Shown: piece after piece, positions 47,816 to 58,039 of the stretch
Numbering within the stretch: position 1 is the stretch's first letter
How the letters are laid out: every line of letters begins with the position of its first letter
Source: Helicobacter cetorum MIT 00-7128
GTDB taxonomy: Bacteria; Campylobacterota; Campylobacteria; Campylobacterales; Helicobacteraceae
Assembly: GCF_000259255.1 (NCBI RefSeq)
Contig: NC_017737.1
Coordinates: 1,116,001 to 1,180,000, forward strand
DNA length: 64,000 nucleotides
Direction of reading: 5' to 3'
Made by a program: the position numbers and the translations under genes
Notes under the pieces: generated by a model
Database searches by the model: none
What the model was told of the DNA's origin: nothing
What the model saw: the letters and a program-made list of their open reading frames with translations, nothing else

Positions 47816-48562
47816 TTGCGTTTCTTAAAAATCATTCTTTTGATACTTGCCATAATTTGTCCCTTAATGAGTGCAGATAGCACCTTGCCTAGTGTCAATC
47901 TTTCTTTAAACGCTCCCACAGAGCCCAAGCAACTTGTAACTACGCTTAATGTAGTTGCACTACTCACACTCTTAGTTTTAGCTCCATCACTGATTTTAGT
48001 GATGACAAGTTTCACTCGTTTGATTGTTGTTTTTGGTTTTTTAAGAACCGCTCTAGGCACGCAACAAACCCCACCCACTCAAATTCTAGTCTCACTCTCT
48101 TTAATATTAACTTTTTTTATCATGGAACCTAGCTTGAAAAAGGCTTATGAAAATGGCATTAAACCCTACATGGATAAAAAGATTTCTTATACTGAAGCGT
48201 TTGAAAAAAGTGCTTTACCCTTCAAAGAATTTATGCTTAAAAACACACGAGAAAAGGATTTAGCCCTTTTTTTTAGGATTAGAAACTTGCCTAATCCCAA
48301 AACCCCTAATGATGTGAGTTTGAGTGTTTTAATCCCAGCGTTTATGATAAGCGAATTAAAAACGGCGTTTCAGATTGGCTTTTTACTCTACTTACCTTTT
48401 TTGGTAATTGATATGGTTATAAGCTCTATTTTAATGGCAATGGGTATGATGATGCTCCCACCTGTAATGATTTCTCTACCTTTTAAAATCTTAGTGTTTA
48501 TTTTGGTAGATGGGTTTAATTTATTGACAGAAAATTTAGTAGCGAGTTTTAAGACAATTTAA
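47816..48562 (+). CDS. fliP: Flagellar type III export protein FliP
   Basis: Core membrane component of the flagellar export gate (with FliQ and FliR). Signal peptide with LILAIICPLMSADS, then four TM helices; FliP signatures TSFTRLIVVFGFLRTALGTQQTPPTQ and the C-terminal FILVDGF are present. 248 residues from the TTG at 47816 (AAGG eight bases upstream), the same length as H. pylori FliP. Upstream ATG options at 47765 and 47798 would lie in or just after the promoter. The gene is unbroken here; in H. pylori 26695 it is split. Confidence 0.9.
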   Translation: MRFLKIILLILAIICPLMSADSTLPSVNLSLNAPTEPKQLVTTLNVVALLTLLVLAPSLILVMTSFTRLIVVFGFLRTALGTQQTPPTQILVSLSLILTFFIMEPSLKKAYENGIKPYMDKKISYTEAFEKSALPFKEFMLKNTREKDLALFFRIRNLPNPKTPNDVSLSVLIPAFMISELKTAFQIGFLLYLPFLVIDMVISSILMAMGMMMLPPVMISLPFKILVFILVDGFNLLTENLVASFKTI

Positions 48563-48596
48563 AAGCAAGTTTAAAAGTGTTTTTTAAGAGAGATGT

Positions 48597-48646
48597 CTAG
48601 GAAAATCCTAAACATGCTATTTAGGATTTGATGTTTAGGACTTTCT
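48597..48646. terminator. Hairpin between convergent fliP and the RRM gene
   Basis: TCCTAAACAT pairs with ATGTTTAGGA, extended on both sides by imperfect CTAGGAAAA / TTTCTAG. It overlaps the last codons of the RRM gene and probably serves both transcripts. Confidence 0.5.
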
Positions 48647-48883
48647 AGGATTAGCCTCAGTTACCCTAATGGTGCGCCCCATAAAATCTGTATTATCCAA
48701 CTCGCTAATAGCTTGATTAGCACTATCGCCTTGCATTTCTACAAAACCAAAACCCTTAGGTCTCTTTGTTTCTCTATCACAAATTAGCTTGACACTAAAC
48801 ACTTCGCCAAATTTACTAAAAAGTTCCTTAACCTCTTCGTTGGTTGCACTATAAACCAAGTTTCCTACATAAATATTTTTCAA
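48635..48883 (-). CDS. Small RRM-type RNA-binding protein
   Basis: 82 residues forming a single RNA recognition motif: RNP2 IYVGNLVYS at the N-terminus and RNP1 KGFGFVEM at about residue 45. H. pylori HP0827 is the counterpart, reported as an ss-DNA/RNA-binding protein. The start is TTG (TTG AAA AAT ATT TAT) with GGAGAA upstream; a longer ORF adds a hydrophobic leader absent in the family. Cytoplasmic; targets unknown. Confidence 0.88.
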   Translation of the reverse strand: MKNIYVGNLVYSATNEEVKELFSKFGEVFSVKLICDRETKRPKGFGFVEMQGDSANQAISELDNTDFMGRTIRVTEANPRKS

Positions 48884-49112
48884 AATAAAATTCTCCGTTA
48901 AACAGATAATAACTACTATAGTAATTAATGATAATGCTAAAAACAAAATAACACTTTCAAAGAAATAAAGGCGATTAAAAAGGCAATTGGATACTATAGA
49001 GTATGAGAATTCTACTTGATAATAGCTTAAAATTTTCTAAATCAACATAAAATAAATTAAAAAGAGTTTTGTAAATTTATAATTTTTATTTTAATAATCA
49101 AAAAATACAATT

Positions 49113-50348
49113 TTACTCATTTCTTAATACACTTAAGGGGTCAATATTAGAGGCTTTTTTAGCTGGATAATATGAAGAAAGTGCGACAATGATAATGGAA
49201 CCAACAAGAGTTAAAATAAAATCTATCATAGATAAATCTAGGGGCAATTTATCCATGCCATAAACATCAGCTGGTAATGAAATAATGGGGAATGTGCTTA
49301 AAATATACATACCTAAAAATGCCAAGATAACCCCTAAAATTATCCCACCAATTCCTATAGTATTACCTAAGTAAAAGAAAGTTTTTTGAATTTCTTGTTT
49401 GCTACTTCCCATGCTAAAAAGGAGGGCAATTTCTTTGCGTCTATTCATCACTACCATTAAAAGCGAACTAATTATATTTAAAGATGCCATTAGAATAATT
49501 AGCATAAGCACAATAAAAAGCGCTCTTTTTTCTAATGCCATAGCTGAGAAAAAGTTACCATTTTGTTGCCACCAACCCTCAATGCCTATGCCATGATGAT
49601 TGATAGAATTAAGGGCTGTGCGTAAAGAATGGATATCTTGCATAGGATTTTTAGAATACACATGGATACCATCATATAAACCTAGTGGTAAGCGTCTAAT
49701 AGCACTTATAGCCTCAAGGCTAGTATACATGTAAGTCATATCATATGATTTGAGTCCAGAGTCAAAATCTCCTTTGATAACAAAGCGTTTCATAATTGGC
49801 GAAAGTGTTAAGCCTGTTGGCTCTAACTCAGTAAAGAATAAATCTGCTTTAGAGTTGGTTACAAGGCGTAAATTTTCTTTAAGGCTTTTTCCCATAATCA
49901 AACTAAAGGGATTATCTTTAAAAGCTTGTTTATCTATAAATTGCAACGCATTGGCTAAAACTTCATTAATGCGTGTTTCTTTAGAAATATCTACCCCAAA
50001 AACAACGCCCCCATTCATAGAACCCTTATTTCTAGCAAGTGCTTGGGTATGCAAATAGGGGCTAAAAAGCATTTTGGGGAATCTTTTTTCTAATTCTTCA
50101 AGCACTTCTTGATTGATGCCATAAGAACTTGTCGCATAGAGTGTTAGGGGGTAATTCATTACAAAGAGCTTTTTTTCAAACTCTTTTTCCATGCCATTCA
50201 TAATTGCCATAGCCACAATTAAGACCATAACCCCAATAGCCACGCCAAAGAAAGCTAAAAGGGCAGTTATACTAATAAAAGGTTGGCTTTTATCAAAACG
50301 CAAATAGCGTTTTAAGAGAAAAAAAATTAGCGTTTGCTTACTTGGCAA
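49113..50348 (-). CDS. LolE/LolC-like ABC transporter permease
   Basis: Inner membrane permease of the MacB/LolCDE type (HP0787-like), expected to extract lipoproteins for LolA; lolA lies nearby. 411 residues: N-terminal TM ([21 protein letters not shown]), a large periplasmic domain (about 55-270), then three TM helices separated by the conserved loop [19 protein letters not shown], ending [15 protein letters not shown]. The start is TTG at 50348 (AAGGG five bases upstream), overlapping the secA end by 11 nt. The ATPase LolD is not in the window. Confidence 0.85.
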   Translation of the reverse strand: MPSKQTLIFFLLKRYLRFDKSQPFISITALLAFFGVAIGVMVLIVAMAIMNGMEKEFEKKLFVMNYPLTLYATSSYGINQEVLEELEKRFPKMLFSPYLHTQALARNKGSMNGGVVFGVDISKETRINEVLANALQFIDKQAFKDNPFSLIMGKSLKENLRLVTNSKADLFFTELEPTGLTLSPIMKRFVIKGDFDSGLKSYDMTYMYTSLEAISAIRRLPLGLYDGIHVYSKNPMQDIHSLRTALNSINHHGIGIEGWWQQNGNFFSAMALEKRALFIVLMLIILMASLNIISSLLMVVMNRRKEIALLFSMGSSKQEIQKTFFYLGNTIGIGGIILGVILAFLGMYILSTFPIISLPADVYGMDKLPLDLSMIDFILTLVGSIIIVALSSYYPAKKASNIDPLSVLRNE

Positions 50349-52929
50349 AAATACCCTTTTTAGGACCGCTTTTACCACAGCAATGTTTGTATTTTTGTCC
50401 GCTACCACAATGACACATTTCATTTCTTGATGGGGTTTTAGCAAAAGTCTTTGTAGGGACAACTAAATCGTTTTCAAGGTTATCTTGGTATGACATGCTT
50501 TCTTGTTCTTTTTCTTCGCTTAAATTATCTAAATAACGCTCTGCATCATTAGAATCTTCTTCGCTTTCAAATTGAATCTTAGAAAAGGTTTTAATCGCCT
50601 CAATCTTGATATTATCAATGAGTTCTAAGAAGAGATTGTAACTCTCTTTTTTGTATTCTACAAGGGGGTCTTTTTGGTTATAGCCCCTTAAATTAATGCC
50701 GGTTTTGAGATTATCCATAGTGTAGAGATGTTCTCGCCATGCGTTATCTAAAATCTGTAGATACACGATGCGTTCAATCCTACTTCGTTGCTCGCTATCT
50801 ATTGATTTCATTTTATTTTCGTAGGCGCTCTCTAGGGTGTTAGCAACAAAAGTTTCTATATTTTCAGCTTGCTCTAAGCTATCAAGCTCAATATCCACAT
50901 TAAAATCTTCTTTTAACATGTTTTTAAGCCCTAAAAGTTCATCTTTAGATAAATCTTGATTGTCAAAGGCTTTGATTTTAGAAAAGATTTGATTGAGTGC
51001 ATATTCTCTATTTTCAGAAATTTTTGCGCTAATATCATAATTGACATCAAGCAATTCATCTCTAAACTTATACACGCTTTTGCGTTGCTCATTGGCTACA
51101 TCATCGTATTCTAACAAATGCTTTCGGCTTTCAAAATGCAAGTTTTCAACCTTTTTTTGTGCGTTTTCAACTGCTCTTGTTACAAGCTTTGATTCAATAT
51201 GTTCGCCATCTTTAAGCCCTAGTCTTTCCATAACCCCCTTAATCCTATCGCTTCCAAAAATGCGTAACAAATTATCTTCCAAACTCAAATAGAATTGACT
51301 TACCCCTGGGTCTCCTTGTCTTCCACTGCGTCCCCTTAATTGGTTGTCAATTCTCCTGCTCTCATGCCTTTCGGTGCCAATGATATACAATCCGCCAAGC
51401 TCTTTGATTTCATCAGTAAGCTTAATATCAACGCCCCTCCCTGCCATATTAGTCGCAATCGTAACCGCCCCTTTAAGCCCAGCATCTTTGATGATTTCAG
51501 CCTCTTTGGTGTGTTGCTTGGCGTTTAAAACGGTATGCGGGATTCGCTCTTTTTTGAGTAGGGCATGCAAGGTTTCACTCTTTTCAATGCTTGCTGTGCC
51601 AACCAAAACGGGCTGACCCTTAGCATGTAATTCTTTAATCTTAAGAATCACTGCATCAAATTTTTCTTTTTCACTCTTATAGATTAAATCATTCAAATCT
51701 TTGCGTTTAATTACTAAATTTGTAGGGATAGACACCACTTCCAAATTATAGATTTCTAAAAATTCTGTCGCCTCTGTTTGAGCGGTGCCTGTCATGCCAG
51801 CAAGTTTTGAATACATTCTAAAATAGTTTTGAAAGGTAATATCTGCTAGGGTTTGACTCTCTTCTTTGATGCTCACGCCCTCTTTAGCCTCTAAAGCTTG
51901 GTGTAAGCCTTCACTAAATCGTCTTCCTTCACTTAAACGCCCTGTAAATTCATCTACAATCACCACTTCATTATTAGCTACGATATAATCTTTGTCTATA
52001 AAAAAGAGATAATTCGCTTTTAGAGCTTGGTCTAAATGGTGCGATAAAGCGGCGTTTTCAATCTTATATAAATTATCCACTCCAAAGAGATTTTCAGCTT
52101 TTTTAATGCCTTCTTCAGTAATCATAATCGTGCGATTCTTTTCATCTATGGTGAAATCAGTCTCAGCTTGCATGTTTTTAGCGACTTCATCAGCTTTGTT
52201 ATAATTCTCCATGCGTTTATCCACAGGCCCTGAGATGATTAAAGGGGTTCTTGCCTCATCAATTAAAATAGAATCCACTTCATCAACAATAGCAAACGCA
52301 TGAGATTTTTGCACTTTATGTTCTAAAGAATACTTCATGTTATCTCTTAGATAATCAAAGCCAAATTCGTTATTGGTGCCATAAACAATGTCTTTAGAGT
52401 ATATTTCTAAGCGTTCATCTTCATCTCGCACATTTGCTGTAATAGTGCCTACACTATAGCCTAAGAAATTATATAAAGGCTCCATTTCTTTGGAGTCTCT
52501 ATGAGCTAGGTAATCATTCACAGTTACTACATGCACGCTTTCACCCTTAAGAGCGTTTAAAGCCACAGCTAGAGTAGCTACTAGAGTCTTACCTTCGCCG
52601 GTTTTCATTTCAGCGATTTTGCCATCATTTAAGACCATGCCCCCAATGAGTTGCACATCAAAATGACGCATACCTAAAATTCTTTTGCTTGCCTCTCTAG
52701 TTATAGCAAAGCTCTCTGGCAATACTTCCAAAAGGGTTTTTTCTTGTAAATCTTTTTCTTGAGCTTGCACACGAGTTTTTAACTCTTTAAAAGCCTCTTG
52801 AAGTTCAACATCATTCATTTTTTCATAAGCAGGCTCTAATTCATTGATAGCTAGGACTTGCTTTTTGTATTTTTTTATCCACCTATCATTTTTAGTTCCA
52901 ATGACTTTCCCAATTATTTTTTTTAGCAC
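50338..52929 (-). CDS. secA: Protein translocase ATPase SecA
   Basis: Motor ATPase of the Sec pathway. DEAD motor with [18 protein letters not shown] (Walker A, about residue 100), the preprotein-crosslinking domain, NBD2 with [23 protein letters not shown], and a C-terminal zinc finger ([13 protein letters not shown]). 863 residues from a GTG start; AAGGA lies five bases upstream and the product begins [11 protein letters not shown]. Confidence 0.96.
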   Translation of the reverse strand: MLKKIIGKVIGTKNDRWIKKYKKQVLAINELEPAYEKMNDVELQEAFKELKTRVQAQEKDLQEKTLLEVLPESFAITREASKRILGMRHFDVQLIGGMVLNDGKIAEMKTGEGKTLVATLAVALNALKGESVHVVTVNDYLAHRDSKEMEPLYNFLGYSVGTITANVRDEDERLEIYSKDIVYGTNNEFGFDYLRDNMKYSLEHKVQKSHAFAIVDEVDSILIDEARTPLIISGPVDKRMENYNKADEVAKNMQAETDFTIDEKNRTIMITEEGIKKAENLFGVDNLYKIENAALSHHLDQALKANYLFFIDKDYIVANNEVVIVDEFTGRLSEGRRFSEGLHQALEAKEGVSIKEESQTLADITFQNYFRMYSKLAGMTGTAQTEATEFLEIYNLEVVSIPTNLVIKRKDLNDLIYKSEKEKFDAVILKIKELHAKGQPVLVGTASIEKSETLHALLKKERIPHTVLNAKQHTKEAEIIKDAGLKGAVTIATNMAGRGVDIKLTDEIKELGGLYIIGTERHESRRIDNQLRGRSGRQGDPGVSQFYLSLEDNLLRIFGSDRIKGVMERLGLKDGEHIESKLVTRAVENAQKKVENLHFESRKHLLEYDDVANEQRKSVYKFRDELLDVNYDISAKISENREYALNQIFSKIKAFDNQDLSKDELLGLKNMLKEDFNVDIELDSLEQAENIETFVANTLESAYENKMKSIDSEQRSRIERIVYLQILDNAWREHLYTMDNLKTGINLRGYNQKDPLVEYKKESYNLFLELIDNIKIEAIKTFSKIQFESEEDSNDAERYLDNLSEEKEQESMSYQDNLENDLVVPTKTFAKTPSRNEMCHCGSGQKYKHCCGKSGPKKGIFAK

Positions 52930-53075
52930 AACAATCCTTAAGATTAGCAAGATTAGCGCTCTTATAAGTTTATAAAAGCGTCAGTTTTTTGGGAATTTTA
53001 TCATGCTTATAATAAAAGTCTTGTAAAATAGCTTGTTTTATTTGACAAAAATACAAAATTTTAAGGTCTTAGTCT

Positions 53076-53642
53076 GTGAAAACATTTTTTTTAAAAATCC
53101 TTATGGCTCTAAGCTTGAGTTGTGCCATTATTTATGCGCAAACTTCTTTAAAAACTTCTCTTTCAACACAAGAGCAAGTTTTAAAAAATCTACAGAGCTT
53201 TAGTGCACATTTCAAACAAGTGCTAAAAGGGGAGCGCCAATTAGTTTATAGGGGGGTTTTAAGAGCTAAAGCTCCTAATTTAGCGTTGTGGGTGTATGAA
53301 AAACCACTTAAAAAAGAAATCTATATGAATGCTAAAGAAGTTACTATTTATGAGCCTCAGCTATTTCAGGCAACTATTACTAAGTTACAAGAAAAAATGG
53401 ATTTTTTTACCATTCTCAAGCAACTTAAAAAACAAAAAGATGGCTCGTTTGAAACAACCATTCATAAAACTACTTATCGTTTGCGCTTTCAAGACAATAA
53501 ACCAGCATTTTTAGAATTTAAAGATGAAATGAATAATTTGGTTAATATTACTTTCTCACAAGTAGAAATTAATCCTAATATTTCTAGTGAAATCTTTATT
53601 TTTACTAAAAAAGATAAAAATATTGACATTGTGCATCAATAA
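53076..53642 (+). CDS. lolA: Outer membrane lipoprotein carrier protein LolA
   Basis: Periplasmic chaperone that ferries lipoproteins to the outer membrane. Signal peptide KTFFLKILMALSLSCAIIYA, then the family pattern ...LKNLQSFSAHFKQVL and GVLRAKAPNLALWVYEKPLKK. 188 residues. The start is GTG with AAGG nine bases upstream. Divergent from secA. Counterpart of HP0785. Confidence 0.88.
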   Translation: MKTFFLKILMALSLSCAIIYAQTSLKTSLSTQEQVLKNLQSFSAHFKQVLKGERQLVYRGVLRAKAPNLALWVYEKPLKKEIYMNAKEVTIYEPQLFQATITKLQEKMDFFTILKQLKKQKDGSFETTIHKTTYRLRFQDNKPAFLEFKDEMNNLVNITFSQVEINPNISSEIFIFTKKDKNIDIVHQ

Positions 53643-53670
53643 TTTAAACTGCTTATTAGAAAAATTTAGC

Positions 53671-53676
53671 TAGAAT
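53671..53676 (+). promoter_or_regulatory. -10 element for ssrA
   Basis: TAGAAT preceded by TTTAGC, about 30 bases before the mature 5' end of tmRNA. The primary transcript would be trimmed at the 5' end. Confidence 0.4.
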
Positions 53677-53705
53677 GGTGGGGTATTTAAGTAATTTGTA
53701 GCAGT

Positions 53706-54089
53706 GGGGCTGACTTGGATTTCGACAAGATTCTTGTTGCACAGATAGCATGTCAAGTGCTTCTTGTAAAACAGCAACAACAATAACTGTAAACAATACA
53801 AATTACGCTCCAGCTTACGCTAAAGTTGCGTAAGTTAACTCCATTTGGAGCTGGACTGATTAGAATTTCTAGTGTTTTAATCACTCCATAACCCTAAGCT
53901 AGATGCGTTTAAAAAGTGGTTCGCTTTTTAAATTAAGATAAAGAACCCTTAGGATTATCTTAAGGTTTTAGAAAATTGAACCAAAGGTAGTCTTAAGGCT
54001 AAAAAACTAATCAATTTTCTAAGCATGTAGAAGTCTGTGTTTTAGAACAAGATTTTTGGACTGGGGTTCGATTCCCCACAGCTCCACCA
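53706..54089 (+). ncRNA. ssrA: tmRNA (ssrA)
   Basis: Rescues stalled ribosomes by trans-translation. The 5' end GGGGCTGACTTGGATTTCGAC and the 3' end GGGGTTCGATTCCCCACAGCTCCACCA form the tRNA-Ala-like domain (G-U in the acceptor stem, encoded CCA). The tag ORF is at 53789-53833 and pseudoknot-forming segments follow. 384 nt. Confidence 0.97.
53789..53833 (+). other. tmRNA proteolysis tag reading frame
   Basis: The resume frame reads VNNTNYAPAYAKVA followed by TAA. The hydrophobic end KVA replaces the common KAA or LAA ending of protease-recognition tags. Confidence 0.9.
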
Positions 54090-54138
54090 TATCAATAATG
54101 AGCGTTTTTATTTTATAGCGTATTTTTAAGGAAAACAG

Positions 54139-54663
54139 ATGCACAAAATTCTCTCTTCTCTTACTAAATGGTTATTGCTTTCTTTTTTTGTAAGCTCGCT
54201 AATGGCTATTGATGTAGATGAGCTTTCTGAGGCTGAGGCTGATAGTGTTAAATTGAGTGATAAGCTTGTTGTTTTAAGTGATAAATTATTGGAAAAGGCA
54301 GTAGATAGAGGGCAAAATTCTAAGCAACTTGAAGAGCTTAATGCTTTACATGAAAAAATCAAGCATTTGCGCCTTAGTTTAGAGCCTAAACCTAAGGATA
54401 AAAAAAATAATCCAAATTTTAAAAACCATGAAAGTCCTGAAGTGATTGAGATTGGCGAAACAATCCGTAAGGCGCTAGGTAGCCCTATAGACCCATCAAG
54501 TGCGTTAGAAATTGCCACTCAAATTGATAAGCAACTAGATTCTTATACGCAAGCTGATGTTGATGTTAAGCCCTTAAAAGATGTGTTGTCTCAATTGGAG
54601 GATTCTTTGAGGAAATCTATTAAATTTCAAGAAAAGTGGCTTGATTCTCAAAAACCCAATTAA
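54139..54663 (+). CDS. Hypothetical secreted alpha-helical protein (HP0784-like)
   Basis: 174 residues with a signal peptide (LLLSFFVSSLMA, cleavage about residue 23). The mature part is Lys/Glu/Leu-rich and mostly helical, with coiled-coil potential at both ends. AAGGAAAAC is the RBS. No catalytic motif. Similar proteins are found in H. pylori next to the lolA/ssrA region. Function unknown. Confidence 0.75.
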   Translation: MHKILSSLTKWLLLSFFVSSLMAIDVDELSEAEADSVKLSDKLVVLSDKLLEKAVDRGQNSKQLEELNALHEKIKHLRLSLEPKPKDKKNNPNFKNHESPEVIEIGETIRKALGSPIDPSSALEIATQIDKQLDSYTQADVDVKPLKDVLSQLEDSLRKSIKFQEKWLDSQKPN

Positions 54664-55023
54664 TGCCTAAACCCCTTGTTTAATCCCTAGAATTTATTGG
54701 GATTGAACTTAACTTTTTAACTCTTTTTTATTAAATATTGCTTTTTGATACAAATTTTGTAACTTTTGTAGCTATATAAACGCTGTAAGAATTGAGACCA
54801 ACTTAGACTTTTAAGATTATTTATGATTTTCTGATTGTTATAGTGATTATGCTTAAGCGCTATTATTCTTATTTTACATATTGATTGAATGGATATTAAA
54901 AATTAAAATAATGGTTTTTAATGACTAAGTTAGTAATTTTAGTTTAAAAAATCAAATCTTGTCCGATATAGTCTTAACCATTGGCAAGGATGCCTTTGGG
55001 CTTAATAACAAGGAGTTACAAAA
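54664..55023. other. Intergenic region before flaA
   Basis: 360 bases. At 54682-54704 AATCCC and GGGATT form a short stem followed by T-rich sequence, a possible terminator for the preceding gene. From 54945 the flaA promoter occupies the rest. The middle (54720-54940) is AT-rich with nothing recognisable. Confidence 0.55.
54945..54970 (+). promoter_or_regulatory. Sigma-28 (FliA) type promoter for flaA
   Basis: TAAA at 54945-54948 followed by TCCGATAT at 54962-54969, matching the flagellar TAAA / GCCGATAA consensus with 13 bases between. In H. pylori flaA is transcribed from a sigma-28 promoter in this position. The leader is about 50 nt and ends with AAGGAG. Confidence 0.75.
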
Positions 55024-56559
55024 ATGGCTTTTCAGGTCAATACAAATATCAATGCGTTGAATGCGCATGTGCAATCTTCTCTTACTCAAACTGCACTTAA
55101 GAATTCATTAGAGCGCTTAAGTTCAGGTTTGAGAATCAATAAAGCAGCTGATGACGCATCAGGCATGACAATTGCGGATTCTTTGCGTTCTCAAGCGAGT
55201 GCTTTAGGTCAAGCAATTGCCAACACTAATGATGGCATGGGGATTATCCAAGTTGCAGATAAGGCAATGGATGAGCAGTTAAAAATCTTAGATACCGTCA
55301 AGGTTAAAGCCACTCAAGCGGCTCAAGATGGTCAAACTACTCAGTCTCGTAAGGCAATTCAAGCTGACATTGTGCGCTTGATTCAAGGTTTGGATAATAT
55401 TGGTAATACCACCACTTACAATGGTCAAGCATTGTTATCTGGTCAATTTACCAACAAAGAATTCCAAGTAGGTGCGTATTCTAATCAAAGCATCAAGGCT
55501 TCTATTGGTTCTACTACTTCTGATAAAATTGGTCAAGTAAGAATTGCTACTGGTGCACTCATTACAGCATCTGGTGATGTAAGTTTAACTTTCAAGCAAG
55601 TAGATGGTGTGAATGATGTAAAATTAGAGAGTGTAAAGATTTCTAGTTCAGCAGGCACTGGTATTGGTGTGTTAGCAGAGGTTATTAATAAAAACTCTGA
55701 TAAAACAGGCATCAAAGCTCAAGCCAATGTTATCACTACAAGTGATGATGCGATTCAATCTGGAAGTATCACTAACTTAACTTTAAATGGTATTCAGTTG
55801 GGTAATATTGTGGATATTAAGAAGAATGACTCTGATGGAAGATTGGTTGCAGCTATTAATGCGGTTACTTCTGATACGGGCGTGGAGGCTTATACAGATA
55901 ATAAGGGTCGTTTAAACTTGCGTAGCGTTGATGGGCGTGGTATTGATGTTAAAGTAGATGACAATCAAGATGGTTCTCAAATCGCTATTAAGAATGTTAA
56001 TGGTGGTCAAGAATTAACACAAGGTTCTACTAACTATGGAAGACTTTCTCTTACAAGATTAGATGCTAGGGATATTAATGTGGTCTCTGCCTCAGATTCA
56101 AGTAAGATAGGTTTTACAGCAATTGGTTTTGGTCAAAATCAAGTAGCAGAAACCACAGTAAACTTGCGTGATGTTACAGGTAACTTTAATGCAAATGTAA
56201 AGTCAGCTAGTGGTGCAAACTACAATGCAGTTATTGCTAGTGGCAATCAAAGTCTTGGTTCTGGGGTTACAACCCTAAGAGGTGCGATGGTAGTTATGGA
56301 TATTGCTGAGTCTGCAACTAAAATGTTAGATAAAGTGCGCTCTGATTTAGGTTCTGTGCAAAATCAAATGATTAGCACTGTGAATAATATCAGTATCACT
56401 CAAGTGAATGTAAAAGCCGCTGAATCTCAAATTAGAGATGTAGATTTTGCTGATGAAAGTGCAAACTTCAATAAAAATAATATCTTAGCACAATCTGGTA
56501 GCTATGCTATGAGCCAAGCTAATACCGTTCAGCAAAATATTTTGAGACTTTTGACTTAG
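55024..56559 (+). CDS. flaA: Major flagellin FlaA
   Basis: Main filament protein, secreted by the flagellar type III apparatus and glycosylated with pseudaminic acid in H. pylori. Conserved helical ends ([19 protein letters not shown] and the C-terminal [17 protein letters not shown]) flank a variable centre. 511 residues, one more than H. pylori FlaA, and many differences in the central domain (about 235-330), which argue for a different species. AAGGAG RBS. Confidence 0.97.
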   Translation: MAFQVNTNINALNAHVQSSLTQTALKNSLERLSSGLRINKAADDASGMTIADSLRSQASALGQAIANTNDGMGIIQVADKAMDEQLKILDTVKVKATQAAQDGQTTQSRKAIQADIVRLIQGLDNIGNTTTYNGQALLSGQFTNKEFQVGAYSNQSIKASIGSTTSDKIGQVRIATGALITASGDVSLTFKQVDGVNDVKLESVKISSSAGTGIGVLAEVINKNSDKTGIKAQANVITTSDDAIQSGSITNLTLNGIQLGNIVDIKKNDSDGRLVAAINAVTSDTGVEAYTDNKGRLNLRSVDGRGIDVKVDDNQDGSQIAIKNVNGGQELTQGSTNYGRLSLTRLDARDINVVSASDSSKIGFTAIGFGQNQVAETTVNLRDVTGNFNANVKSASGANYNAVIASGNQSLGSGVTTLRGAMVVMDIAESATKMLDKVRSDLGSVQNQMISTVNNISITQVNVKAAESQIRDVDFADESANFNKNNILAQSGSYAMSQANTVQQNILRLLT

Positions 56560-56583
56560 TCTTAAAAGTATTTTTAAAGTGGG

Positions 56584-56606
56584 AGCTAATACTTTTGGTA
56601 TTAGCT
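56584..56606 (+). terminator. flaA terminator hairpin
   Basis: AGCTAATAC / GTATTAGCT, perfect 9-bp stem with loop TTTTG, 25 bases after the flaA stop. Confidence 0.65.
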
Positions 56607-56684
56607 TTCACAAGCTACATTAACTGCTACAAATAAACTTTTAACTTCTTTTTAATTTAACACAATTCTTTTAAGGTAGAATTT

Positions 56685-57341
56685 ATGTGGAATAGCTTAG
56701 ATATTTTAAAAGCTTTAAAATCGCTCAATTTATTGGAAAAATCGCCCCCTTGTTGGTGGCCTAATGCGTTTAGTTTTCAAGCTTTAATAGGGGCAATTTT
56801 AACCCAAAATACAAAGTTTGATAATGTATTAAAATCTTTAGAAAATCTAAAAAATGCTAATATCTTAGAATGTGATGATGAAAATAATCTTAAAAAAATT
56901 GCTAGTATTGGGGTAGAAAACTTAGTAGAATATATCCGTCCTAGCGGATTTTTTAATCAAAAAGCTATGCGTTTAGTAATGTTATGTCAAAATATTCAAA
57001 AAGATTTTGAGAGTTTTGGAAAATTTAAACTTGAAGTAACTAGAGAATGGCTTTTGAATCAAAAGGGTATTGGTAAAGAAAGTGCGGATGCCATTTTGTG
57101 TTATGTGTGTGCTAGAGAAGTTATGGTAGTAGATAGATATACTTACCAATTTTTAAAAAAATTAGGTATAGAAATAGAAGATTATGATGAATTGCAGAGT
57201 TTTTTTGAAAAAGGTATTGAAGAGAATTTAAGCCATGCTCTAATGCTTTATGATAATTCTATTTCTTTAGCTGAGCTTTATGCGAGATTTCATGGAAAAA
57301 TTGTAGAATTTTCAAAAAGAAAATTAGAATTAATAATTTAA
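56685..57341 (+). CDS. magIII: 3-methyladenine DNA glycosylase MagIII (HhH-GPD family)
   Basis: Removes 3-methyladenine from DNA; H. pylori HP0602 is the characterised MagIII enzyme of the endonuclease III superfamily. 218 residues. Helix-hairpin-helix LNQKGIGKESADAIL is at about residue 125, then CYVCAREVMVVDRYTY with the catalytic Asp (about 150). The usual four-Cys iron-sulfur cluster of endonuclease III is missing at the C-terminus, as in MagIII. Lys at about residue 205 is retained. Start ATG. Confidence 0.9.
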   Translation: MWNSLDILKALKSLNLLEKSPPCWWPNAFSFQALIGAILTQNTKFDNVLKSLENLKNANILECDDENNLKKIASIGVENLVEYIRPSGFFNQKAMRLVMLCQNIQKDFESFGKFKLEVTREWLLNQKGIGKESADAILCYVCAREVMVVDRYTYQFLKKLGIEIEDYDELQSFFEKGIEENLSHALMLYDNSISLAELYARFHGKIVEFSKRKLELII

Positions 57342-57342
57342 A

Positions 57343-57969
57343 ATGACCTTTTTGCTTAAAAATATTTTAGGATTGAATTTTTTTATTGCTTGTTTATTTG
57401 CGCAAACGCATTCTTTAAAGTTTTTTAAACCTTTAGAGCCGACAAAAAAATATTTTGGCATGTTTAAAATTGGCTATCTTTATCAGCATGTGCAATCTAT
57501 GAAAACTGCCCCTATACGCCCTAAAAACCGAGCGCCTATTTTTGTAAAAAAGGCATATGATGATTTTTCTTTGGGTCTTGATTTTGGCAGAACCATAAAA
57601 AAGAGAGTGCTACTAGGAGGGTATTTAGATTCTGGTATGGGAGGGTCATATTTTTTGAGTGCAGGGTTTATGACTGGTGTTAGACTTTTTAAGGGGTGGG
57701 TTATTCCAAAAATTACTCTAGGTTATCAGTTGCAGATTTTAGGGGTCAAAATGGATAAACATCAATACAATATCCAATCAGCTGTAGGAACAATAGGGGT
57801 ATTTTTTAATGTAGCCAAAAATTTTGGTTTAAGTATAGAGGCTAGAGGGGGGATTCCTTTTTACTTTATCCAAAGCGAATTTTCTAAAGCCTTTAAAACG
57901 CCTAGGTTAGATATTTATTCCATAGGGATAACTTTTACTTTTTATGACTTTATAAAGTTTTTAGGATAA
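57343..57969 (+). CDS. Putative outer membrane beta-barrel protein (HP0603-like)
   Basis: 208 residues. N-terminal hydrophobic stretch with LNFFIACLFAQ as probable signal peptide, then alternating Gly/aromatic strands (FGMFKIGYLYQHVQ, VIPKITLGYQLQIL, LDIYSIGITFTFYDF) typical of a small barrel. 1-nt gap after magIII. No assigned function. Confidence 0.75.
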   Translation: MTFLLKNILGLNFFIACLFAQTHSLKFFKPLEPTKKYFGMFKIGYLYQHVQSMKTAPIRPKNRAPIFVKKAYDDFSLGLDFGRTIKKRVLLGGYLDSGMGGSYFLSAGFMTGVRLFKGWVIPKITLGYQLQILGVKMDKHQYNIQSAVGTIGVFFNVAKNFGLSIEARGGIPFYFIQSEFSKAFKTPRLDIYSIGITFTFYDFIKFLG

Positions 57970-58039
57970 AATACGAGATTAAGGGTTAGCCTAGACAATT
58001 GAATAAAGACAACAATAAATAAATATATAAGGATTTATA

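Noticed and set aside
48884-48946. N-terminal hydrophobic extension of the RRM protein
   Set aside because: The TTG at 48883 with GGAGAA upstream yields the exact family length; a membrane leader on an RRM protein is implausible.
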